From positions 1,240,001 through 1,304,000 of the forward strand of contig NZ_CP147520.1 of assembly GCF_037201975.1 (NCBI RefSeq): DNA of 64,000 nucleotides. The letters are read 5' to 3'. The stretch is from Streptomyces sp. TG1A-60. Lineage in GTDB: Bacteria > Actinomycetota > Actinomycetes > Streptomycetales > Streptomycetaceae. The position numbers and the translations under genes were made by a program. The notes below the pieces were generated by a model. The model made no database searches, was not told where the DNA came from, and worked only from the letters and a program-made list of their open reading frames with translations. Position 1 is the first letter of the stretch. The number at the start of each line of letters is the position of its first letter. Shown here piece after piece: positions 18,198 through 26,419 of this stretch.

Positions 18198-19216
18198 AGC
18201 AACCACCACCCCACGAGCACACTGCTCACCACCGCGACCACCCAGGTCGCGGCGGAGAACCGCACCGCGAAAGCCCTTCCGAACGTGCCCGTCTGCAGCG
18301 CGATCAGCTTCAGGTCGACCATGGGCCCGACGACCATGAACGTCAGCCGCGCCGTCGGCGAGAATCCGCTCAGCGAGGCCGCGACGAAGGCGTCCGCCTC
18401 GCTGCACACGCACAGCACCACGGCCAGTACGGCGAGGAGGAGGACGGAGAGCCAGGGCGAACCGGTGAACACGTCGAGCACGGACCGTGGCACGGCGATG
18501 TCGAAGGTGGCCGCAGCCGCCGCGCCGACCACGAGAAAGCCGCCCGCGTGCAGGAAGTCGTGCTGGAGTCCGGCACCGAAGGTCGCCCAACTCGAGCCGC
18601 TCCTCACCGCGGTACGCCGCTTCGGCAGCCGCAGCAACTCCTCCTTGCCGAACCGCACCCACAGCCAGCCCATGACGACGGCTGTGGCGAGCGAGGCGAC
18701 CAGGCGGGCGGCGACCATCGCCGGGTTGCCGGGGAAGGCGATGGAAGTCGCGATCAGCACCACGGGGTTGATCGCAGGCGCGGAGAGCAGGAAGGTCAGC
18801 GCTGCCGCCGGGGCGACCCCGCGCCGCATCAGGCTGCCGGCCACCGGGACGGATGCGCACTCGCAGCCCGGCAGTACGACGCCGGCCGCGCCCGCGACAG
18901 GCACAGCGAGGGCGGGATTACGCGGCAGGAGCCGGGTGAAGACCGATTCCGGCACGAAGGCTCCGATCGCCGCCGACACCAGTGTCCCGAGCAGCAGGAA
19001 CGGCACGCCCTGGACGACCACCGCGGTGAAGACCGTCCACCAGGCGGATACAGCCGGGGTGTAGAGGTCGAGGGCGACCACCGGGCCGAGGACCGAGCCG
19101 ACCGTCGCGATGGCGACGAGCGCGAGGCCGCCCAGCACGACGTGGACCAGGGTTCGGGTGACCAGCCAGAACCCGTCGGCCAGATAACGCACCCGCTCGT
19201 GACTCTGATGGCTCAC
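18194..19216 (-). CDS. YraQ/DUF318-type permease
   Basis: About 340 residues from GTG 19216 (VSHQSHERVRYLADGFW), with eight or more hydrophobic helices and the conserved PGCECASVPVAGSLMRRG and SAPAINPVVL motifs of the DUF318 permease family. The two Cys in the PGCEC motif could bind metal. It is coupled to the downstream TIGR03943 gene (GTGA). Such pairs are found near zinc-responsive regulators, which fits the nearby zur gene. I see no clear Zur box in the roughly 220 bp upstream (19217-19437), which otherwise holds nothing recognisable. Confidence 0.82.
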   Translation of the reverse strand: MSHQSHERVRYLADGFWLVTRTLVHVVLGGLALVAIATVGSVLGPVVALDLYTPAVSAWWTVFTAVVVQGVPFLLLGTLVSAAIGAFVPESVFTRLLPRNPALAVPVAGAAGVVLPGCECASVPVAGSLMRRGVAPAAALTFLLSAPAINPVVLIATSIAFPGNPAMVAARLVASLATAVVMGWLWVRFGKEELLRLPKRRTAVRSGSSWATFGAGLQHDFLHAGGFLVVGAAAAATFDIAVPRSVLDVFTGSPWLSVLLLAVLAVVLCVCSEADAFVAASLSGFSPTARLTFMVVGPMVDLKLIALQTGTFGRAFAVRFSAATWVVAVVSSVLVGWWLL

Positions 19217-19437
19217 CGCGCCTGTTGCTCCCCGCCTCGCCCCGTGCGTCGAACCGCGCCAACGTAGCGTCCGCTGGATGTCAGGGGGCGGAGTGTGCCG
19301 AGGGTTGACAGAAACCGGGCGCACGCCCTCGACATGTGGTACCGCGTCAGGACAAGCGACCAACCCCCGTCAGAGACTGCGGCGAGGACCGTCGATACCC
19401 GGAAAAGGATGGACGCCACAGACGTCGTAGCCCGGGG

Positions 19438-20298
19438 TTATGAGCCATCGCGCCGCCGGCGGTGCGGCCGTATCAGAAGTTGTCCACGAGCCAGGTCGCC
19501 GCAACCAGCAACACCGCGGCGGAGGACAGCACCACGATCGCCGCGGCAACCCGGCGGGGAATCCTGTTCATCGCGTCCCACCTCGCCGCTGAGTGCGTCG
19601 TGCTGGTCCTGGGTGTCGACGATGCCGGGGCCGGCGGTGTCGAGGGCCAGCGTCGAGCCGGGAAAGCGAGTGGCCAGCAGGTCGATGACGTGATGGACGT
19701 CCGCCTCGGTCAGGAAGGGCAGGACGGCTTCCGCGACGAAGAGGTACGGGCCCCCGGAGTGAGCGGCGACGGCGTCCGCCCATGCCTCGTCCGAAACCGA
19801 GGCGGCGATCATCGTGCGGCGTGGCGTGTCGGTGAAGAAGCCTCGGCGCAGCGCGATCACGTCGGGCAGGTCGAGGTCGACCACGTCCGCCGCGCTCACC
19901 GCGAGCACGTGCCCGAACAGGAACGACGAGAGGTCCGTCGTCCAGCTGTCGCGCGTGGACACCAGCACGATGCCGAGCCCGAAGGCGAAGGCGAAGAACA
20001 CGCCGATGACGGTGTCCTCCTTCAGCCGCCGGTTCTGGGAGACGAAGGCGATCAGCACCGCCGTGGTGATACCGGCCGCGGCGCCGCCGAGCAGAAGGTT
20101 GCCCTCGAAGGCGTAGGCGAGTGCGACACCCGGGAACGCGGAGTGGGCGACGGCGTCGCCGATGAACGCCATACCGCGCAGCACGACATACACCCCGATC
20201 ACGCCGCACACCAGGCCGATGATCGCAGCCACGGCGAAGACCCGCTGCATAAAGGGAAGTTGCCAGGGATCGGTGAAGAAGGCGATCAGGTCGCTCAT
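19438..20298 (-). pseudogene. chimera: anchored-repeat-type ABC permease N-terminus fused to LCM-type methyltransferase C-terminus
   Basis: From ATG 20298 residues 1-140 are a metal ABC-3 permease (FFTDPWQLPFMQRVFAVAAI; GMAFIGDAVAHSAFPGVALA). At about residue 141 (near 19878) the sequence changes in frame to DLDLPDVIALRRGFFTDTPR and FVAEAVLPFLTEADV, which is the C-terminal half of a PF04072 O-methyltransferase (PPM1/LCM type). Both parents share a VVDL-type sequence at the joint, so a deletion by short homology is likely. After DQHDALS (about 19590) the frame degenerates before stopping at 19438. The permease lacks its last helices and the methyltransferase lacks its SAM-binding half, so neither function is expected. 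The ATG overlaps the stop of the ATPase chimera. Confidence 0.82.
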
Positions 20299-20831
20299 GA
20301 CGCGGTCACCGTGCCGATCGCGCGGTCGAGGCCGAAGGCCCGCAGCATCTGGTCGGGGTCGGCGAGGAGTTCGGGGCCGCCCTCGGCGACGACCGTGCGG
20401 TTGATCAGCGCCACCCGGTGACAGGTGCGGGCGGCGGACGCCAGGTCGTGGGTGGTCATCAGCAGCGCCTTGCCTTCCGCGGCCAGCCGGCGGAACAATT
20501 CGTTCAACAACTCCTGGGTGGGGACGTCGACTCCGGTGAACGGCTCGTCCAGGAGCAGGATGCTCGGGCCGGCGGCCAGCGCTCGGGCCACCAGGACCCG
20601 CTGCCGCTGGCCGCCGGACAGCTCGCCGATGGGGCGCCGCCGCAGCTCGGCCAGCCCGGTCAGCTCCAGTGCCTCGTCCACAGCAGCCCGGTCGGCCGCG
20701 CCCGGGCGGCGCAGCCAGCTCATCTGCCGAGTACGGCCGGTGAGGACCGCGTCGGCGATGCCGGAGAGCAGAGCAGCGCTCGCCGCGACCAGTGCGGCGA
20801 TGGTGGTGGTGCGTCTGGGGTGGCCCCGCAT
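20295..20831 (-). pseudogene. chimera: binding-protein signal peptide fused to truncated ABC ATPase
   Basis: ATG 20831, preceded by GGAG, begins MRGHPRRTTTIAALVAASAA. This looks like the lipoprotein signal of a substrate-binding protein. At about residue 25 (near 20759) it joins GDAVLTGRTRQMSWLRRPGA-like sequence of a metal ABC ATPase (here SGIADAVLTGRTRQM). The ATPase part keeps the signature LSGGQRQRV, Walker B SILLLDEPF and H-loop MTTHDL, but Walker A is gone, so it cannot bind ATP normally. The parents are probably the binding-protein and ATPase genes of an anchored-repeat ABC system, collapsed by one deletion. Confidence 0.75.
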
Positions 20832-20927
20832 GGGGCTCCTCCTTCTCTTGAACACGACCGGACACGACAATGCCGCGTACGACGGACCGGGTGGCTGCCA
20901 TGCGCCGGTCCGTCGTACGCGGAGCTT

Positions 20928-22147
20928 TCACTGGGCGGTACGACGATGCCGTAGGCGTACGAGGAACACCGCGCCGCCACCGAAGAGCACCGCGACCATG
21001 GCGACGCCGGCCAGCACGGCGCCTTGCGCGCCGGTGGAGGCGAGGCTGCCCGTCGGTGAGGTGTCGCTGCCGCCGGTCGACGAGGTTCCGCCGGTTCCGG
21101 AGGTGGTGGAGCCCGAGTCCGTCGCCGAAGCCGAGGCGCTCACCGAGTCCGACGGGGACGCGGGCGCGGTCGGCGTCCCGGAGACTGGGTCCGACTGCGA
21201 CGGTGACGGGGGGTCGTCGGCGTCGCCGTCGCCTCGTCCCGGGCCCCCGGCTTCACATGCAGCACGACCTTCTCGGGCTCGAACCACTCGAAGTCCCGCG
21301 CCGTGCCCTGCTTGATCTGGAACTGCAGCGAACCGTCCACCGGTCGCGCCGCCAGATCGAGATGCCCGTTGTCGATCACTTGGGCGGCGGGGGCGCTCGG
21401 GGTGGGAGTGCCGCTGTCCGGAGGAGAGGCCGTGGGGGTCGTACCGTCGCCCGGCAGCACGTCGGCCGGGTCGACGTCATCGCCGACGACCACGGCCAGC
21501 GTCTCGGTGTCCGAAGCGCCACCGCTGGTCACGGTGAAGGTCAGCCGGTAGACGCCCTCCGCTGTGAAGTGCCAGATGGGAAGCAGCCGTTCGGCATCGG
21601 CCGGCAGGGTGAAGGCGCGCTGGACGGAGGCGACACTGCCGAGGTACGGGATCGCCGGGGCGTCCTCGTTGTCCATCTCGCGGGTGTACATGGCAAGTCC
21701 GAAGTCCCCAGGGCCTTCGTACTTGGACAGCGTGACCTCGGTGTCCCCTCCCGCCTTGGAGCCGTTCCAACCGGGCTCCGGCGCGAAGATGTTCTCCGCC
21801 TCCCAGCCGTTGAGCTGCCAGGAGTCCAGGTTCGTGGTGCCGAGCGCGGTGGCCACCGGGTCAAAGGTGGTCTGCAGGGACGCCTGCACCGTGTGCAGCA
21901 CCACGTCCTTCGGCTCGCGCACGACCGTCGAAGTGCCGCTCCGGTCGTCGATCTGCAGTTGTAGCTTCCCGCTGACCAGCCGGGGCGTGAAGTCGAGTTC
22001 GCCCTCGTCGAGGACGACGGCACCGCCGGCGGCGCGGGCTGCGCCGCTACCGCCGGCGACCAGCCCTGCCGCGCCCAGGAGCACCGCGGTCGCCACAGCG
22101 AGAGCCGCGGCCGTGAAGGCGCGTCTGTCGCGCGTCAGGGCCCGCAT
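20928..22147 (-). pseudogene. choice-of-anchor M / anchored-repeat surface protein with LAxTG anchor, frameshifted
   Basis: From ATG 22147: a signal peptide (TAAALAVATAVLLGAAGLVA), then two copies of the ABC-transporter-associated repeat (VVLDEGELDFTPRLVSGKLQ... FTAEGVYRLTFTVTSGG and VIDNGHLDLAARPVDGSLQF... WFEPEKVVLHVKPG). The Ser/Thr/Pro-rich stalk and the sortase-E-type anchor SLASTG plus helix and RLRHRR tail are in the next frame (to 20928). One extra C in the run at 21208-21213 would restore a single protein. Such proteins are cell-wall partners of zinc/manganese-type ABC importers, probably metal-binding. It may be broken, phase-variable or a sequencing error. Confidence 0.8.
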
Positions 22148-22337
22148 CACGAGCTGACGACGACGGTGTACGTCTCGGTGGCCGACTCGGTCACTCCTCC
22201 GACCGTGCCCTGGACCCTGAACGTGAGCCGGTAGGTACCGGCCTGCTCGAAGGCCCAGTTGGCGTGGTTGTGGGTGGCGACGGCGAAGGTCCGGGACTTG
22301 AAGCTCGTGGTGGCGGTGTTGCTGTCGGTGAGGCCGT
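22147..22337 (-). pseudogene. C-terminal fragment of an anchored-repeat (TIGR03769-type) protein
   Basis: The frame TDSNTATTSFKSRTFAVATH, NHANWAFEQAGTYRLTFRVQ and TATETYTVVVSS (as ESATETYTVVVSS) is the end of an ABC-associated surface repeat. It begins abruptly where znuB-like sequence ends. It stops at 22147 with the stop overlapping the next ATG (TGATG), so it was once the gene directly upstream of the surface protein. Only about 60 residues remain. Confidence 0.7.
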
Positions 22338-23009
22338 GATCCGGGCCGCGGCAGCCGCAGGGGTGACGACGAGGGTGAGCACCGGCAACGCCCCCACGAT
22401 CTGCACCGACAGCGCGACCGCGAGTCCCAGCACGATGACGAAAGCGAACGACAGCGCACGGACCGGGACCCCACGCGCCTCGGCCACCTCCGGGTCTGCG
22501 CTGACGAACACGAGCGCCCGCCACATGACCGCCAGTGCCACCAGCACGACGGCCGACGTACCGAGCAACCAGGACATCTGCGGGGTGTCGACGGCGACGA
22601 TCTGTCCGGTGAGGATGCCGAACTTGTTCGCCGCCCTGTCCTCGTACAGGGCGAGGAAGAGCACGCCGAGGCCGAGGCCGAACGGCATGATGGTGCCGAT
22701 CACCGAGTTGCGGTCCCGGGCACGTGCGCCCAGGACACCGATGGTGCCGGCCGCGATCAGGGATCCGACGATCGAGCCGGCCACGATGTTCACGCCCAGC
22801 AGCAGCGCGGCCGAGGCTCCGGCGAACGACAACTCGCTGATCCCGTGTACGGCGAACGGCAGGTCCCGCATGATCGCGGAAACCCCCACCAGGCCGCCGA
22901 CCATGCCGAGTGCGACGCCGGCGATGAGGGAGTTGCGGACCAGGGCGAGCAGCTCACTGTAGTTGTCGAAGTCGAAGATCTGCTGCCAGATCCCGTCGGC
23001 GAGGGTCAT
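22337..23009 (-). pseudogene. znuB: ZnuB-type zinc ABC permease, 3' truncated
   Basis: From ATG 23009 the first 225 residues are a good metal ABC-3 permease (FDFDNYSELLALVRNSLIAG; GMVGGLVGVSAIMRDLPFAV; HGISELSFAGASAALLLGVN; LPVLTLVVTPAAAAARITAS). At about 22337 the sequence switches within GGCCTCACCG to an out-of-frame fragment of a surface repeat protein. The permease loses about 50-60 residues including terminal helices, and the open frame runs on to 22191. It sits beside zur as in the usual znuACB arrangement, but znuA and most of znuC are missing. Function is unlikely. Confidence 0.8.
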
Positions 23010-23085
23010 GGCCGTGCTCCGCGCGGCAGTTCGGGGTGGTGCGGCGGCTCGGCCACCTCGCCGGGGACGCCCATGACCGTGAACT
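23006..23085 (-). pseudogene. 3' tail of a gene coupled to znuB (probably znuC)
   Basis: A frame reading VMGVPGEVAEPPHHPELPRGARP ends in a TGA that overlaps the znuB ATG (ATGA). Such a coupled upstream gene is normally the zinc ATPase znuC. Only about 25 residues remain before the zur promoter region. The identification rests on position, not on motifs. Confidence 0.4.
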
Positions 23086-23151
23086 CCCGTCGTCGCGAAG
23101 CCCGTACCGTCTGGCCCCCAGTCCACACATGAGCTAACGTTCATTCAGATA

Positions 23152-23166
23152 TGGATGTCATTTTCA
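23152..23166. promoter_or_regulatory. Zur-type box in the zur/znu divergent promoter
   Basis: On the minus strand TGAAAATGACATCCA matches 12 of 15 positions of TGAAAATGATTTTCA. It lies 31-45 bp before the zur GTG and about 140 bp before the znuB ATG, placing both under autoregulated zinc control. Confidence 0.6.
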
Positions 23167-23196
23167 TTAAGCTGGGCACTGGAGGTGACACTTAGT

Positions 23197-23607
23197 GTGA
23201 GCGACCCGAGGACCCAACAGCGGCCCACCCGGCAACGCTCGGCCCTTCTTGAAGCTCTCGCGGCCAGCCACGACTTCGTCTCCGCTCAGGAACTGCACGC
23301 GCGCATGACCTCCGAAGGAACAGGCATCGGGCTGACCACCGTGTACCGCGCGCTGCGCGACCTGGAGGCCACCGGCGCGGTCGATGTCGCACAGGCGGTC
23401 GCCGGTGAACGGCTCTACCGGTGGCGGCCCGGCGACAGTCACCGCCACTACCTGATCTGCCGCGCCTGCGGCCACAGCAGGCCGGTGGACTCCGAGGTTG
23501 TCGAGGAGTGGGCCGGACGCATCGCCTCCGACTCCGGATTCGCCGCAGTAGAACACACCGTCGAACTCACCGGCGTCTGCGCCGGCTGCCAATCCGCCAC
23601 CGAGTGA
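23197..23607 (+). CDS. zur: Fur-family zinc uptake regulator Zur
   Basis: A 136-residue Fur-family repressor from GTG 23197 (VSDPRTQQRPT), with GGAGGTG about 8 bp upstream. It has a winged-helix DNA-binding domain (RSALLEALAASHDFVSAQEL; GLTTVYRALRDLEATG) and a dimerisation domain with the sensor His cluster SHRHYLIC and the structural-zinc cysteines CRAC and CAGC. The size and the RALRDL and RACGHSRPV motifs match Zur rather than Fur or PerR. It represses zinc-acquisition genes when zinc is ample. In this window the likely targets are boxes at 4438, 5361 and 23152. An ATG at 23155 would add 14 residues but has no ribosome site. Confidence 0.88.
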   Translation: MSDPRTQQRPTRQRSALLEALAASHDFVSAQELHARMTSEGTGIGLTTVYRALRDLEATGAVDVAQAVAGERLYRWRPGDSHRHYLICRACGHSRPVDSEVVEEWAGRIASDSGFAAVEHTVELTGVCAGCQSATE

Positions 23608-23642
23608 GGAGAACTGCCGACACGCCCCGGCGGAGTACACGA

Positions 23643-24119
23643 GCAGACCACACTCGAACGCTGAACAAGATCCACGACCTCCTCGGCCAGGGCGTCGGCC
23701 TCCTCGACTGCTCCCGCCGCCTGGGCCTGGCCCTGAACACCTTCAAACGCTACGCCCGCATGCCCGAAACCCTGCGCCCGAAGGAAACGACCCTGCTGGA
23801 GGAGATCGCTGCGGCCTGCCCGGAGATGACCGCACTCGCCGATCTCGTACGCGGCTTCGCCACCCTGCTGAAACCGGCCGAGGGCAACGACGTGAAACTC
23901 ACCGAGTGGATCACGACCGCCCGTGCCACCGACCTGCCTCACCTGCGCAGCTTCACCAACGGTCTCGAAATCGACCGGTCCGCCGTGAACGCCGGCCTCA
24001 CGTTGCGCTACCACAACGGCCGCACCGAAGGCGTCAACACCCGCACCAAGAGGACCATGAGGCAGATGCACGGACACGCCGGATTCGACCTCCTCCGCCA
24101 CCGCATCCTTCTGCCCTGA
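23643..24119 (+). pseudogene. ISL3-family transposase, C-terminal fragment with internal deletion
   Basis: The frame reads HDLLGQGVGLLDCSRRLGLA followed by LNTFKRYAR, then jumps to LLEEIAAACPEMTALADLVR, KLTEWITTARATDLPHLRSF and the conserved end YHNGRTEGVNTRTKRTMRQM followed by HGHAGFDLLRHRILL. In intact relatives about 70 residues lie between KRYAR and the CPEM part. The first half of the protein is missing. The element end follows at 24131-24157. Confidence 0.8.
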
Positions 24120-24130
24120 CCGCTACTCGG

Positions 24131-24157
24131 CGTCACCACCGACTACGGGCCAGAGCC
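24131..24157 (+). repeat. ISL3-type terminal sequence (3' end)
   Basis: The sequence cgtcaccaccgactacgggc followed by cagagcc, just after the transposase stop, is the likely right end of the ISL3 element. It is the counterpart of 17264-17292. Confidence 0.5.
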
Positions 24158-24212
24158 GAACGTTTTACAGTCCCTCCGCTGGAGTGGTGTATCGACGGCC
24201 ACTCGGTGATCT

Positions 24213-24640
24213 CGTCTTTGACGCTATGCGGTGAGTTCAGTGGGCAGGACGGTCTCGACGGTTTCTGCATCGATCGGATGGAGGCGGGCCTTGGCCAGCA
24301 GGTCGAGTCCCATGTAGCGGCGGGCCTCGGTCCACTCGTCGTTCTGCTCGGCCAGGACAGCGCCGATTGCCGACCGCGTCGGTGCAGCGGCGGATCTCCT
24401 TGTTCAGCCGCTCCTGCGGATTGTTCGACCAGATTTGCCGCCAGATCTCGAGCGGAAAGGTGGTGAAGGCCAGCAGGTCGCGCTGGGCGCGTCCAAGTGG
24501 GCTGCGCTGTTGGGGAACTTGACCTCCAGTGCGTCCAGGCCGTGCCCGTCTGGGCTCTCACGGCGTCGGTGTCGGGCTGTTCGAAGACGGTCCGCAGCAG
24601 GGTAACCATCCACGGCTGGGCCGACCCAGGCTGGCATGAT
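24213..24640 (-). pseudogene. IS256-family transposase, C-terminal remnant
   Basis: In several minus-strand frames I can read TLLRTVFEQPDTDAVRAQTG, LEVKFPNSAAHLDA, PLEIWRQIWSNNPQERLNKE, LAEQNDEWTEARRYMGLDLL and TVLPTELTA, which is the end of a Mutator/IS256-type transposase. At least three frame changes and several stops are present. The sequence at 24178-24205 (ctggagtggtgtatcgacgg) resembles the end of such elements. It is inactive. Confidence 0.75.
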
Positions 24641-24679
24641 GAGGAGGTGCCGACGGCACCTTTTCCGAAGGGAGCGGGA

Positions 24680-26419
24680 ATGGCGGAGGGTCCAGCACAG
24701 GGGCGCAGGGGCGGCCCGGCGGCGCCCCAGTTGCGGCTGGATGAGTTGCTGGAGGGCCTGCAGGCGCAGGTGGAGCAGGTCCGCGCGGCCCGGGACCGGG
24801 TGCACACGCTGTTGGACGCGGTTCTCACCATCGGCACTGATCTGGATCTCGACGTGGTGCTGCGGCGGATCACTGAGTCCGCGGTCACCCTGGTGGACGC
24901 CCAGTACGGGGCCCTCGGCGTGGTGGGCGAGGAAGGGAAGATCCGGCAGTTCATCACGGTCGGCATGGACGAGGACACCATCCGTACCATCGGCCACTAT
25001 CCCGAGGGCCAGGGCATCCTGGGGCTCCTGATCAAGGAGCCGGAGCCGCTGCGCCTGGCCAACCTGGGCCGCCACCCCGACTCGGTCGGCTTCCCCGCGG
25101 GGCATCCGCCGATGACCACCTTCCTGGGCGCGCCGGTGCGCGTGCGCGACCAGGTCTTCGGAAACCTGTACCTGACCGACAAGCGCGGCGGGGCGGAGTT
25201 CGACGACGATGACGAGGCGGTGCTGCGTACGCTCGCGGCCGCGGCCGGTGTGGCCATCGACAACGCCCGCCTGTACGAGGGTTCCCGGCGCCGGGAGCAG
25301 TGGCTGGCGGCGAGCAGCGAACTGACCCGCAGCCTGCTGTCGGGCACCGACCCGGACCGGGTTCTGCAGCAGGTCGCCGCCACGGTCAGAACGCTGTCCG
25401 GCGCCGACCTGGTGACGCTGGCGGTACGGTTCGACGGCGGCGAAGAACTGGTGATCGAGGCCGCCGACGGCGAGGGCGCCGAGCGGGTGCGAGGACTGGT
25501 CCTGCCGGCCACCGCACTGGCCGCGAAGGTCTACCACTCCAACGAGCGGATCACCAGCAGTGCGCTGTCCGCCGAGCCGCAGGCCGGTGGCGGCTCAGCG
25601 GCACAGCTTGGCCTGGGGCCGGGGTTCCTGCTCCCGCTGGGCGGTGGCGAGAACGTGCGCGGGGTCCTGCAGGTCGCCAACCTGTCCGGCGGCACGGAGT
25701 TCTCCGACGCCACCATGGCCATGATCGACAGCTTCGCCGACCAGGCCGCACTCGCCCTGGAGATCGCCGAGCACCGGCGCGAGGCCGAGCACCTCATGGT
25801 CCTGACCGACCGCGACCGCATCGCCCGCGACCTGCACGACCTGGCCATCCAACGGCTGTTCGCCTCCGGACTGACCCTCAATTCCGTACTCGGCCGGATT
25901 TCCGACCGACCCGAGGTGGCCGAGCGCGTCCAGCGCGTGGTCGACGACCTCGACGACACCATCAAGACCGTACGAGGCACGATCTACGCGCTGCACGAGC
26001 GCGACCGCTCCGACGGCCGCGGCGGGCTGCGCGCAAGGCTTCTGGCCGAGACCGACCAGGCCGCCGCCATGCTCGGCTTCACTCCCGCCCTGCGCATGAC
26101 CGGCCTGCTCGACACCGACGTACCCGCGGACCGTGCCGAGCACCTGCTCGCCGTGCTGCGCGAGACGCTCTCCAACGCCGCCCGGCACGCGCACGCCACC
26201 GCCGTCGAGGTCACCGCCGAGACGGACGGTCGGCGGCTCCACCTGCGCGTCGCCGACAACGGCGGCGGCATCGACCCGGCCGTCACCCGGCGCAGCGGCC
26301 TGGACAACCTCCGTCGGCGCGCCACCGACCTCGGTGGCGGCTTCACTCTCACGCCGAACGAACCCACCGGCACCATCGCGGAATGGACGGTGCCTCTCCC
26401 CAGGCAGACGGACGCCTGA
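24680..26419 (+). CDS. DosS/DevS-like GAF-GAF histidine kinase (haem oxygen/redox sensor)
   Basis: 579 residues from ATG 24680 (GAAGGGAG upstream). Domains: short N-terminal coiled coil (20-45), GAF-A (about 55-200), GAF-B (about 215-365), HisKA_3 with H-box ARDLHDLAIQ (His386) and HATPase (RETLSNAARHAHATAVEV; ADNGGGID). GAF-A keeps the FPAGHPPM segment. By analogy with M. tuberculosis DevS His149 and DosT His147, His142 should bind haem. It would sense oxygen, NO, CO or redox state and phosphorylate a DosR-like regulator, most likely the one at 52207. OsdK of S. coelicolor is the nearest described relative I know. No operator palindrome is evident upstream. Confidence 0.88.
   Translation: MAEGPAQGRRGGPAAPQLRLDELLEGLQAQVEQVRAARDRVHTLLDAVLTIGTDLDLDVVLRRITESAVTLVDAQYGALGVVGEEGKIRQFITVGMDEDTIRTIGHYPEGQGILGLLIKEPEPLRLANLGRHPDSVGFPAGHPPMTTFLGAPVRVRDQVFGNLYLTDKRGGAEFDDDDEAVLRTLAAAAGVAIDNARLYEGSRRREQWLAASSELTRSLLSGTDPDRVLQQVAATVRTLSGADLVTLAVRFDGGEELVIEAADGEGAERVRGLVLPATALAAKVYHSNERITSSALSAEPQAGGGSAAQLGLGPGFLLPLGGGENVRGVLQVANLSGGTEFSDATMAMIDSFADQAALALEIAEHRREAEHLMVLTDRDRIARDLHDLAIQRLFASGLTLNSVLGRISDRPEVAERVQRVVDDLDDTIKTVRGTIYALHERDRSDGRGGLRARLLAETDQAAAMLGFTPALRMTGLLDTDVPADRAEHLLAVLRETLSNAARHAHATAVEVTAETDGRRLHLRVADNGGGIDPAVTRRSGLDNLRRRATDLGGGFTLTPNEPTGTIAEWTVPLPRQTDA

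Noticed and set aside
17664..19064. Plus-strand 466-codon frame
   Set aside because: Antisense to the TIGR03943 and YraQ-type permease genes, with no motif support.
23155..23196. Upstream ATG extension of zur
   Set aside because: It would place the Zur box inside the gene and lacks a ribosome site. GTG 23197 has GGAGGTG.
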